Shown one piece after another: positions 47,476-55,830 of a stretch of DNA of 64,000 nt. This DNA comes from Myxococcota bacterium (GTDB lineage: Bacteria > Myxococcota > B64-G9): the NCBI GenBank assembly GCA_022710975.1, contig JAKLGA010000019.1, positions 105,473-169,472 on the forward strand, written 5' to 3'. The notes beneath the pieces were generated by a model, which was not told the DNA's origin, searched no databases, and saw nothing but the letters and a program-made list of their open reading frames with translations. Numbering within the stretch: the first letter of the stretch is position 1; every line of letters begins with the position of its first letter. A program made the position numbers and the translations under genes.

Positions 47476-48783
47476 CTACTCATCATCCTCGATGGTGATC
47501 AGGTGAGGTTTCTTCTTCCCGAACCAGATGACCAGCTTCCCGCCCTCGAACTCCTCGGGCGCGAGCTTCTCCTCGTGCGACTTCACGACGCGTTCGCCTA
47601 CCCGCAGCCCCCCCTCGGCGATCTTCCGCCGGGCCTCGCCCTTCGACTTGACCAGCTTCGCCTCGAGGAAGGCGTCCACCACCAGGACCCCCTCACGGAT
47701 TCGCCGGGAGGTGTAGGTGGTCGAGGTCATGCTGCTCGACTGAGGGCCCTGGGCCACCTCGGGGATCGCGCCGGCCATGCCCAGGAACGAGAGGGCGGCG
47801 TCGATCGACCTGTCACCGGGGTGAAGGGCGTGCGTCTCCGACAGGGCCAGCTTCGCCTGCGCCTCGCCGTGGACGATCTCGGTCGCGCAGTAGGCGAGCA
47901 CCACCTTGGCGGAGTTGAGCTCGGCCCCCTTCAGCGCGGACAGCCGGGCGATCCCGTCCAGCGGCAGGAAGGTGAAGAACTTGAGGAAGCGCTCCACGTC
48001 CCGGTCGTCGGTGTTGCGGAAGTACTGGAAGAAGTCGTGCGGGCTGGTGCGCGCGGCGTCGAGCCACACCGCCCCGCGCGCGGTCTTGCCCATCTTCTCG
48101 CCGGTCGCGGTGGTCAGCAGCGGGAAGGTCAGCCCGTGAGCCTCCTTGGCCTCCAGCCGGCGGATGAGGTCCATGCCGGCCACGATGTTGCCCCACTGAT
48201 CGTCCCCGCCCATCTGCAGGCTGCAGCCGTACCGGCGGGACAGGTGGAGGAAGTCGTAGGCCTGCAGGAGCTGGTAGTTGAACTCCAGGAAGCTCAGGCC
48301 GCGCTCCAGGCGAATCTTGTAGCTCTCGTGGGCCAGCATGCGGTTGACGCTGAAGTGCCGCCCGATGTCGCGCAGGAACTCGATGTAGTTGAGCGCCAGC
48401 AGCCACTCGGCGTTGTCCAGCACCCGCCCCTGGCCCTGGTCCAGCGGGCAGAAGCGCTCGAACTGGCGCCGGAGCCCAAGGCCGTTCTCGCGAATCTGCT
48501 CGGGGGTGAGCATCTGCCGCAGCTCGGTCTTGCCGCTGGGATCGCCCACCATGGCCGTGCCGCCGCCCAGGATGAAGATCGGCCGGTGCCCGAGCCGCGC
48601 GAGCTGCGCCATGGCCATGAGCGGCAGCAGCGAGCCCGCGTGCAGGCTGGAGGCGGTGGGGTCGAAGCCCACGTAGAAGGTGACCGGCCCGGCGCCGAGC
48701 GCGGCGCGCACCGCGGCCTCGTCGGTCACCTGGGACACGAAGCCGCGCTCCCTGAGCACGTCGAAGGCGTGGGGGGTGGTCAT
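47476..48783 (-). CDS. tyrS: Tyrosyl-tRNA synthetase
   Basis: 435 residues from ATG 48783. Class I motifs: the HIGH-equivalent FDPTASSLHAGSLLP near 45, a tyrosine-pocket YQLLQAYDFLHL near 175 with QMGGDDQWGNI near 195, and the KMSKS-equivalent GEKMGKTARGAVW near 235. An S4-like RNA-binding domain forms the C-terminal 60 residues (AKLVKSKGEARRKIAEGGLRVG). It charges tRNA-Tyr with tyrosine in the cytoplasm. It belongs to the TyrS1 (KMGKT) type. Start upstream of 48783 would add residues not seen in the family. Firm. Confidence 0.96.
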   Translation of the reverse strand: MTTPHAFDVLRERGFVSQVTDEAAVRAALGAGPVTFYVGFDPTASSLHAGSLLPLMAMAQLARLGHRPIFILGGGTAMVGDPSGKTELRQMLTPEQIRENGLGLRRQFERFCPLDQGQGRVLDNAEWLLALNYIEFLRDIGRHFSVNRMLAHESYKIRLERGLSFLEFNYQLLQAYDFLHLSRRYGCSLQMGGDDQWGNIVAGMDLIRRLEAKEAHGLTFPLLTTATGEKMGKTARGAVWLDAARTSPHDFFQYFRNTDDRDVERFLKFFTFLPLDGIARLSALKGAELNSAKVVLAYCATEIVHGEAQAKLALSETHALHPGDRSIDAALSFLGMAGAIPEVAQGPQSSSMTSTTYTSRRIREGVLVVDAFLEAKLVKSKGEARRKIAEGGLRVGERVVKSHEEKLAPEEFEGGKLVIWFGKKKPHLITIEDDE

Positions 48784-48844
48784 GCCGCGCAGGCTAGCAC
48801 GACCCGGCCCGAGGTTGAAGCCCTGCACCCGGCCGCCGGACCCG

Positions 48845-50980
48845 TCAGGCGGACAGGGCGCGGGCCAGGCGCGCGAGTACCTCCAGCGCCTCCCCGCGGC
48901 CCTCGTCCAGGAGCTCGACGCGGAAGCGGCGCACCCCGGCCCGGCGGAGCCTGGTCAGGGCCTCCGGGGCGAGCTGCGTGAGCCGGGCCTGCCGCACGCT
49001 CACCCGGCAGCCGGACTCCGCCACCAGCGGGTGGCGCGCGCCCTGGGCGTCCTCGAGGGCGAGCCGGCGGCGCAGGCAGGGCCGCCCGCACTCGCGCGCG
49101 TCCCGCCCGGTCGAGGCCAGCCGGGCGAAGGGACAGTGCTCGGTGTGGAACAGCACCAGGTGCTGGGCGGCGACCACCTCCAGGCGCGCGGGGCCGATGG
49201 CCGCGGCCAACGCCAGGAGCTCGTCCGGGCCCAGCTCGGGCGCCGGGGTCACGGCCTGCAACCCGCGCCCGAGCAGCCAGGCGGCGGCGAGCGAGTTCGC
49301 GGCCTGCAGCGAAGCGTCACCCACCCAGTCCGCGGGCGCCTCCGCGCCGGCCCGCGCGAACGCGTGGAGCCCGCCCAGGCTCCGCACCAGCAGCCCGTCC
49401 GGGTGGAGCGCGAGCAGCGGCGCCAGCGGCTCGCCCGGCCGATCGACGCGCGGGCTGGCCAGCCGCACCCGGAGGCCGAGCTCACGAGCCTGGCGGCAGA
49501 GCGCCTCCAGCCCCTCCCCCGACACGGGCGGCTCCAGCACCACCTCGGCCGCGCCCGCGGCCAGGGCGGCCTGGAGCTGCCGCGCGCTGCGGCACAGGAC
49601 CGACAGGGCCGGGGCGTCCCCGGCCGCGAGCGCGGGCAGGCCTGCGCGCGCGCCCGCGACGAGCCCGGGGAGGACGGGTCCGGCCTCGAGCCTCCATGTC
49701 CGGGCCCGCCGCGCCGGCCTGGGGACGGGCCCCCGGGCCAGGAGCTCCCGCAGGCGGACGGCCTGGCCGGGCAGCGCGGCCAGGAACACCCGCGCGCCCC
49801 GCCGCACCCTGGAGACGTCGAGGCCCGGTCGGACGAAGGTCAGCGCCAGCAGGTCGCCCCGCTCCTCGACCCGGGCCACCTCGCCCCCGGCCCCCTTGGG
49901 CGCGAGATCCTCGATCATCACCCCCGCCCCGGGCACCACCCCGGGCGGGAGCCAGGGCGGGGTCGGGGAGCGGCCGAGCGGCGGCTTCTCCCGCAGCACC
50001 CGCACCTCCTGGCCGCACAGCTCGGCCACCCGGCCGAGGTAGGCCCCCAGGTGGCCCGGGGCGCCCCCGTCCACCAGCGCCTGGTGATCGGCCCCGGCCA
50101 GGAAGCCCGAGGTCAGCCCGCGCGAATAGGCCGCCTGGGCCTCGGTGAGCAGCCGGGCCACCTCGCCGGCCGGCGCGCCGTCGAGCGCCGCCCGCACCGA
50201 GGCCACCGCGGCGGCCACGTAGCCCGGTCCCTTGCCCCGCCCTTCGATCTTGAAGGCCGCCACCCCCAGGCGGGCGAGCTCCGGGATCAGGCTGTGGGCC
50301 GCGAGATCGCGCGGGCTGAGCGGGTGGCACGGCCTGCCCGGGGAGGCGGCCTCGCCGTCCAGCACGGGCTGGTAGGGCTGGCGGCAGGGCTGGGCGCACA
50401 GCCCGCGGTTGGCCGAGCGGCCGGCCAGGGCCAGGCTGGCCTGGCACTGGCCGCTCCAGGAGATGCACAGCGCCCCGTGCACGAACACCTCGAGCTCGAG
50501 CGGGCTGTGCGCGGCCAGCTCGCGCACCTCGGCGAGCGGGAGCTCGCGGGGCAGGATCACCCGGCGGAGCCCGAGCGCCGCGGCCGCCTCGAGCGCGGCC
50601 GGGCTGGAGAGGGTCATCTGGGTCGAACCGTGCAGCGGCAGCGCAGGCGAGAGCGCCCTGGCCAGCCGCGCCACGGCCAGGTCCTGGACGATCAGCGCGT
50701 CGACGCCGGCCGCGAGCGCCCCGCGCAGCAGCGCCTCCAGCCGCTCGAGCTCCGCGTCGAAGACCAGCGTATTCAGCGCCAGGTAGACCCGGGCCCCGCC
50801 GCGGTGGGCCCGCGCCACCGCCCCCGGCAGCTCCTCGAGGCCGAAGTTGGCCGCGCGCGAGCGGGCGTTGAAGCCCTCCCGGAGCCCCAGGTAGACCGCG
50901 TCGGCGCCGGCCGCGAGCGCCGCCTCGAGCGCCTCGCCGTCGCCGGCCGGTGCCAGCACCTCGGGGATCCGTTCGTCCAT
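48845..50980 (-). CDS. U32 family peptidase / RNA hydroxylation enzyme-like protein
   Basis: 711 residues from ATG 50980. It opens EVLAPAGDGEALEAALAAGADAVYLG, typical of U32. The family signature follows near 165-205: EVFVHGALCISWSGQCQASLALAGRSANRGLCAQPCRQPY. A second half (about 440-705) has paired Cys (ECGRPCLRRR) as in full-length members. E. coli relatives RlhA and TrhP hydroxylate RNA bases (C2501 of 23S rRNA, U34 of tRNA), so the peptidase name may be misleading here. Length fits RlhA better (653). No signal peptide. Which RNA it modifies cannot be told. Confidence 0.85.
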   Translation of the reverse strand: MDERIPEVLAPAGDGEALEAALAAGADAVYLGLREGFNARSRAANFGLEELPGAVARAHRGGARVYLALNTLVFDAELERLEALLRGALAAGVDALIVQDLAVARLARALSPALPLHGSTQMTLSSPAALEAAAALGLRRVILPRELPLAEVRELAAHSPLELEVFVHGALCISWSGQCQASLALAGRSANRGLCAQPCRQPYQPVLDGEAASPGRPCHPLSPRDLAAHSLIPELARLGVAAFKIEGRGKGPGYVAAAVASVRAALDGAPAGEVARLLTEAQAAYSRGLTSGFLAGADHQALVDGGAPGHLGAYLGRVAELCGQEVRVLREKPPLGRSPTPPWLPPGVVPGAGVMIEDLAPKGAGGEVARVEERGDLLALTFVRPGLDVSRVRRGARVFLAALPGQAVRLRELLARGPVPRPARRARTWRLEAGPVLPGLVAGARAGLPALAAGDAPALSVLCRSARQLQAALAAGAAEVVLEPPVSGEGLEALCRQARELGLRVRLASPRVDRPGEPLAPLLALHPDGLLVRSLGGLHAFARAGAEAPADWVGDASLQAANSLAAAWLLGRGLQAVTPAPELGPDELLALAAAIGPARLEVVAAQHLVLFHTEHCPFARLASTGRDARECGRPCLRRRLALEDAQGARHPLVAESGCRVSVRQARLTQLAPEALTRLRRAGVRRFRVELLDEGRGEALEVLARLARALSA

Positions 50981-51032
50981 CGCCCGCGCATCCTGACACG
51001 GCTGGGCCTTCCGGAGAAGCCCCGGGCGGCCC

Positions 51033-51048
51033 TTGACAGGCCAGTCAA
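51033..51048. promoter_or_regulatory. TTGACA-N4-AGTCAA site upstream of the second OFA transporter
   Basis: TTGACAGGCCAGTCAA lies 70 bases before the transporter ATG. It shares all twelve half-site bases and spacing with 36239-36254 before the formate dehydrogenase. TATCGC follows 18 bases after TTGACA and could be a -10. Confidence 0.5.
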
Positions 51049-51102
51049 CCAGGTGGTATCGCTCGGCACGATTTCAGGGAAACTTCCTTCAAGGAGCGAA
51101 CG

Positions 51103-52407
51103 ATGACCGAGCAGAAGGTCATGAACCGGTGGCTCGTGGTCCTGGGCGCGCTGCTCATCCAGCTTTGCCTTGGTGCAATTTACGCCTGGAGCGTGTTCAC
51201 CGGGAAACTGACAGACCCTGCTGGTGACTTCAAGTTCACCACCACCCAGACCCAGTGGATCTTCTCGGTGGGGCTGGCCACCTTCGCCGTGGTCATGGTC
51301 CTGGCAGGCAAGCTGCAGGCCAAGATCGGTCCCCGCAAGGTGTCCATCATCGGCGGAGTGCTGCTAGGTGTCGGCTATGTCCTTGCCGGCCTGCTGGGAA
51401 AGACCTTCATGTTGCAGCTGGTGTTCATCGGCCTGGTGGGCGGCGCGGGTATCGGCATGGCCTACGTGTGCCCCATCGCCGTGGGCATGAGGTGGTTCCC
51501 TGACAAGAAGGGCTTCATCACCGGAATCGCGGTGGCTGGCTTCGGCTTTGGCGCGTTGCTCTGGGTCCAGCTGGCAAGCACCTGGGGCAACCTACTGACA
51601 AGCCAGGGCGTGCTGGGGACCTTCCTGATCTACGGTATCGTCTTCGGTGTGGCGGTCATCCTGGGCGGACTCTTCATGGTCTACCCGCCTGAAGGCTGGA
51701 AGCCGGCTGGCTGGAACCCGCAAGCGCCCAAGGGGAACAAGCCGGCTGCACAGCCCGCGGCCGATCTCCTGCCTGGCGGGATGCTGAAGAGTGCAGGTTT
51801 CTACCTGATCTGGATTGCATTCATCTTCTCGGCGATGGCTGGGCTGATGCTGATCGGCATCAACAAGCTGTACGGTCGTGACGCGCTCATGGCCACGGGG
51901 GGCTTCACCGATCTGGCGGTGGCCTCGGCCGCGGCCTCCACCGCCTACGCCATCGGCTTCTCGATCGCCAACGGTATTGGCCGCATCGCGTGGGGCGCTT
52001 TCTCGGATTTCCTTGGCTGGAAACGTTCGGTCATCATCATGACCGCCTCCCAGGGATTGTTCATGGTGGCGTTCTACTTCGTGGGCGGGAACCTGGTCAT
52101 GCTGTATGTCTTCCTGGCGCTGACGGGCTTCAACTTCGGCGGCAACTTCTCCTTGTTCCCCATGGCCACGGCGGGCACCTTCGGCACCAAGAACGTGGGC
52201 CAGAACTATGGCTTCATGTTCACCGCTTACGGTGTGGGCGGCATCGTCGGGCCCATCATGGCCGGGATGTTCAAGGACGCGGGTGAAGGCAAGGGCGTCG
52301 AGGCCTGGATGCTGGCCTTCATGATCTCTGGCGGCTTGTGCCTCCTGGCAGCCGTGCTCGCCGCCCTGGTCAAGCCCGCCGCCCGCCCCGAAGCCAAGGC
52401 CACCTGA
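51103..52407 (+). CDS. MFS transporter, OFA (oxalate/formate antiporter) family, second copy
   Basis: 434 residues, twelve predicted membrane segments, ATG 51103 with AAGGAG upstream. It starts LLIQLCLGAIYAWSVFTG and shares AKIGPRK, MRWFPDKKGFITG, SAMAGLMLIGINKLYGRDAL and GFNFGGNFSLFP with the copy at 24174. Wobble positions are visibly less GC-rich than in neighbours, which fits either high expression or recent acquisition. OFA proteins exchange small carboxylates at the inner membrane. Its upstream TTGACA-N4-AGTCAA palindrome is shared with the formate dehydrogenase operon, so formate uptake or export is a reasonable guess. Substrate unproven. Confidence 0.88.
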   Translation: MTEQKVMNRWLVVLGALLIQLCLGAIYAWSVFTGKLTDPAGDFKFTTTQTQWIFSVGLATFAVVMVLAGKLQAKIGPRKVSIIGGVLLGVGYVLAGLLGKTFMLQLVFIGLVGGAGIGMAYVCPIAVGMRWFPDKKGFITGIAVAGFGFGALLWVQLASTWGNLLTSQGVLGTFLIYGIVFGVAVILGGLFMVYPPEGWKPAGWNPQAPKGNKPAAQPAADLLPGGMLKSAGFYLIWIAFIFSAMAGLMLIGINKLYGRDALMATGGFTDLAVASAAASTAYAIGFSIANGIGRIAWGAFSDFLGWKRSVIIMTASQGLFMVAFYFVGGNLVMLYVFLALTGFNFGGNFSLFPMATAGTFGTKNVGQNYGFMFTAYGVGGIVGPIMAGMFKDAGEGKGVEAWMLAFMISGGLCLLAAVLAALVKPAARPEAKAT

Positions 52408-52415
52408 CGGCAGAC

Positions 52416-53906
52416 ATGTCGGACAGGTCTGACGTGTCCGACGTCCGACTCCTCCTCGCCCGGCGGGTGCTGCGGCCGGACGCCCCTCCCCTCGACGACG
52501 CCGGCGTGGCCGTGCAGGCCGGCCGGATCCTGGCGGCCGCCCCCACGGTGGAGCTCCGGGCGCGCTTCCCCGGGGCGCGGGTGCGGGACCTCGCGGGCGC
52601 GACCCTCGCACCCGCCTTCCAGGACGCCCACCTGCACCTGCTGGAGATGGTCCAGCGGGCCACGGCCGCCGCGCTCGGGGGGGTGCGCGAGGCCGACGAG
52701 CTGGTCGCCCGCCTGGCGCGGGCGCCGGCCGGGAGCTGGGCGCTCGGCTTCGAGCTCAACCTGCACGCCTTCCAGGGCTTCGGCGGGACGCCGCGGGCGC
52801 TGCTCGACCGGGCCGTGCCCGACCGGCCCTGCGCCGTGGCCAGCACCGACCTCCACAGCCTGTTCGCCAACTCCCGCGCGCTGGCCGCGGCCGGCCTCGA
52901 TCCGCGGGGCGAGGGAGCCCTGCAGGAGGCGGACGCCGAGCCGCTGCGCCAGGCCCTGCCGCGCCTGGAGGGACCGGCGCTGCGGGCCGGGCTGGCCGTG
53001 CTGGCCGCCGAGCTCCGCGGGCAAGGGATCACGCGGGTGCAGGACTTCAGCGGCCTCGCGCTCGACCGCGCGCTGTGGGAGGCGCCCGATCCCGCCTGGC
53101 TGCCGCTCGAGGTGGCCACCAGCCTGCTGGCGCACGAGCTCGGCGCGCCCGGGGCCGCGGACTTCCGCTCCGGCGACCGGCGCGGGCGGGTGACCCGAGG
53201 GTACCTCAAGCTCTTCGGGGACGGCAGCCTCGGCTCGCGCACGGCCTGGATGCTGCGGCCCTACCTCGGCCGGATCGACACCGGCCGCGCCACCTTCCGC
53301 GACGCGGAGCTCGCGGAGCTGGTGGCCGACGCCCACCGCGCGGGGCGGCGGGTGGCGCTGCACGCCATCGGGGAGGCGGCCGTGCGCCAGGCCGCCCGCG
53401 TGCTCGGGCCCGGCGATCGCCTCGAGCACGGCCAGCACGTGCACCCGGACGACCTGGCCGGGCTCGGCCGCGCGGGGGTGTGCGTGTGCGTGAACCCGGC
53501 CCACCTGGCGCTCGACTGGCAGGCCTGCCTGGCGCTCCTGCCCCAGGGCGGTCAGGGCGCCTACCCGCTCGCCTCCCTGCGCCGGGCGGGGGTGCCGCTG
53601 GTGGTCGGCTCGGACGCGCCGGTGGTGCCTGCCAGGCCGTGGACCGCGGTGCGCTGGGCCGTCCAGCGCGCCACGCGGGACGGGCAGCCCGCGGGCGGGT
53701 TCCACCCAGAGGAGGGTCTGAGCCTGGGGGAGGCCCTCTGCCTGAGCTGGGATCCCGCCAGCCGGCTGAGGCCGGGCGACCCGGCCGACCTGTGCGCGCT
53801 GGACGGGGATCCGTTCGAGGGCGCCCCGGACGGGCTGGAGGACGTCCGCTGCCTGGAGTGCTTCCTGGAGGGCGAGGGTCAGCCTGCGGTCGGGCGCTCC
53901 AGGTAG
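52416..53906 (+). CDS. YtcJ-like metal-dependent amidohydrolase
   Basis: 496 residues from ATG 52416, eight bases after the transporter gene. Amidohydrolase motifs run in order: the metal-binding DAHLH near 70, a buried FGDGSLGSRTAWM near 265, ALHAIGE near 310, LEHGQHV near 335 and GSDAPVVPARPW near 395. The YtcJ/COG1574 group acts on N-acyl or similar amide bonds, with substrates mostly unknown. No signal peptide. The 3' end overlaps the next, convergent gene by 28 bases. If co-transcribed with the transporter, its substrate may be what that carrier brings in; this is inference. Confidence 0.82.
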   Translation: MSDRSDVSDVRLLLARRVLRPDAPPLDDAGVAVQAGRILAAAPTVELRARFPGARVRDLAGATLAPAFQDAHLHLLEMVQRATAAALGGVREADELVARLARAPAGSWALGFELNLHAFQGFGGTPRALLDRAVPDRPCAVASTDLHSLFANSRALAAAGLDPRGEGALQEADAEPLRQALPRLEGPALRAGLAVLAAELRGQGITRVQDFSGLALDRALWEAPDPAWLPLEVATSLLAHELGAPGAADFRSGDRRGRVTRGYLKLFGDGSLGSRTAWMLRPYLGRIDTGRATFRDAELAELVADAHRAGRRVALHAIGEAAVRQAARVLGPGDRLEHGQHVHPDDLAGLGRAGVCVCVNPAHLALDWQACLALLPQGGQGAYPLASLRRAGVPLVVGSDAPVVPARPWTAVRWAVQRATRDGQPAGGFHPEEGLSLGEALCLSWDPASRLRPGDPADLCALDGDPFEGAPDGLEDVRCLECFLEGEGQPAVGRSR

Positions 53907-54358
53907 AGCGCCAGCACCTCGGGAAAGGCCTTGATGCGGAAGACGGCCTCCACGTCGAGGTCGGAGAAGTCGGCCTTCTTGAGCACCTCCACCAGCCCGC
54001 CGATGGCCGCGGCGGTGACCGCGCGCTTGTCAGGCTCCGTCGGCACGCGGTCCTGCTCCAGGCTCTTGTTGAGCGCCTCGGAGGCCTGGTCGAAGGCCTC
54101 GGCCCCCTCCCCCAGCCGGTGCTCGAAGTACATGCCCCACAGGGTCTCCAGGGCCTCGTCCACCTGGGGCTTCTCGCGCTCGTAGGCCAGCACGGCCAGC
54201 TTCGGCATGAGGTCCGCGAGCTTGGTCTGGCGCGGGATGGCCACGTGGGCCGCCGCGTTGATCCTGAGGATCACCTCGCGGGATCCGACCTCGCGCACCA
54301 TCGGCCTGAAGATGTCCTCGAACTTCTCACGGGGGATGCGTTCGCGCAGGCGTGTCAT
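53879..54358 (-). CDS. Small helical protein of unknown function
   Basis: 159 residues from ATG 54358; an upstream ATG at 54481 would cross the promoter of the divergent DUF4921 gene. The protein is acidic and helical, with no Cys, no signal peptide and no membrane segment. It has recurring turns such as PREKFEDIFRPMV near 10 and FRIKAFPEVLALYLERP at the end. No domain is recognised. It overlaps the amidohydrolase tail to tail by 28 bases. Function cannot be assigned. Confidence 0.6.
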   Translation of the reverse strand: MTRLRERIPREKFEDIFRPMVREVGSREVILRINAAAHVAIPRQTKLADLMPKLAVLAYEREKPQVDEALETLWGMYFEHRLGEGAEAFDQASEALNKSLEQDRVPTEPDKRAVTAAAIGGLVEVLKKADFSDLDVEAVFRIKAFPEVLALYLERPTAG

Positions 54359-54479
54359 GGCTTGGCTCTCCTCGTCTCCAGGCGCGCACCTACCACAACC
54401 CCGCGCGGCCTTCAAGTCCGCGCGCATCCGGGCGGGAGCCGATTTGAACACCGCGACGCCGACTGCTATCCTGGTCCGC

Positions 54480-55814
54480 ATGCAACCGTTCCACTACACG
54501 AACCCGCTGGTCGAGATGCCGGACGGCACGCTCAAGATGTCCAACCCGCTCACCGGGCGCACGGCCTGGTGGGTCCCGGGCCGGAGCGGCCGGCCGCTGC
54601 GCAAGGAGGACCTCCTCAGCCAGCAGGACGAGAAGCTCAGCGAGCCGGAGGCCTACTGCGCCTTCTGCGCCCAGCGGCTGCTGGAGACCCCGCCCGAGAT
54701 CGACCGGCGGGTGAAGGACGGCGCGGGCTACCGCACCTACCACCACCTGATGCCCAGGCAGCTCCCGGAGACGCGCCACACCTTCCGGCGCATGGCCAAC
54801 CTGTTCGAGATCGTCACCCTGGAGTACTGGCAGCGCAACTACGACTACCGCGGCCTGGGGCGCCAGCGGGAGTGGGCCGAGGCCTACAAGCGCGACCCGG
54901 CCGGCCGGGAGCACCTGGTGCAGCTCGTGCGCCGGAAGCTCGAGCGCGTCCGCGGCCAGCAGCCCGAGGAGGTGGCCAGGCTGAGCGAACGCGAGCTCCT
55001 GGACGAGGCTGACGCCTTCTTCCTGGGCTGCCACCAGCTCATCGTGGGCGCGCGCCACTACAAGCCGGGGGCGGTGACCGGCGGGGCCCACAACCTCATG
55101 GGCGCGGGCTCGCTCAGCCCGGACGAGCACTTCGAGTATACGCGTTTCACCGCGGACACCATCCGCGACATCTACGACTGCAACCGCTACGTGCGCTACG
55201 TGGTGGTCTTCCAGAACTGGCTGCGCCCAGCCGGGGCCTCCTTCGATCACCTGCACAAGCAGGTGGTCGGCCTGGACGACTGGGGCACCTCGCTGGCGCG
55301 CGAGGTGCTGGCCAGCCGCAGCGATCCCAACTTCTACAACGCGCTGGTGGTCAACTTCGCCTCCTACAACAACCTGGTCATGGCCGAGAACGAGCACGCC
55401 GTGATGTTCGCCGACTACGGCCACAGGAACCCCACCGTGGCCATCTACTGCAAGGCCAGGCAGCTCCGGCCGTTCGAGCTGCCGCCCGAGGCGCTGGGCG
55501 GCATGAGCGACCTCATCCTGGCCGCCCACGCGGCCCAGGGCCCGGAGATCTCCTGCAACGAGGAGTGGTACTACCAGCCGCGGGACTGCCTGGAGAAGAT
55601 CCCCTTCCACGTGCTGCTCAAGTGGCGGGTGTCCAACCCGGCCGGCTTCGAGGGCGGCACGCGCATCTTCATCAACCCCATGCGCCCCACCGACGTGCGC
55701 GACGAGCTGGTGCCCGCCCTCTTCCGCCTGCGGTCGGAGGGCAAGATCGCCAGCAGCATCCGCATCGCCGAGGAGTGCCCGGTCGAGCCGAACAGCCTGC
55801 TGTACAACCGCTGA
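54480..55814 (+). CDS. DUF4921 family protein (GalT/HIT-like)
   Basis: 444 residues from ATG 54480. It opens NPLVEMPDGTLKMSNPLTGRTAWWVPGRSGRPL, as DUF4921 proteins do. CAFC near 60 could bind zinc, and a HIT-like FDHLHKQVVG near 257 stands where galactose-1-phosphate uridylyltransferases have HPHxQ. A nucleotidyltransferase role is therefore plausible, but no substrate is known. No signal peptide. The stop is 16 bases from the stop of the large Cys-rich gene, so they converge. Family match is good; function open. Confidence 0.78.
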   Translation: MQPFHYTNPLVEMPDGTLKMSNPLTGRTAWWVPGRSGRPLRKEDLLSQQDEKLSEPEAYCAFCAQRLLETPPEIDRRVKDGAGYRTYHHLMPRQLPETRHTFRRMANLFEIVTLEYWQRNYDYRGLGRQREWAEAYKRDPAGREHLVQLVRRKLERVRGQQPEEVARLSERELLDEADAFFLGCHQLIVGARHYKPGAVTGGAHNLMGAGSLSPDEHFEYTRFTADTIRDIYDCNRYVRYVVVFQNWLRPAGASFDHLHKQVVGLDDWGTSLAREVLASRSDPNFYNALVVNFASYNNLVMAENEHAVMFADYGHRNPTVAIYCKARQLRPFELPPEALGGMSDLILAAHAAQGPEISCNEEWYYQPRDCLEKIPFHVLLKWRVSNPAGFEGGTRIFINPMRPTDVRDELVPALFRLRSEGKIASSIRIAEECPVEPNSLLYNR

Positions 55815-55830
55815 GCGCCGCGGGCGCGCC

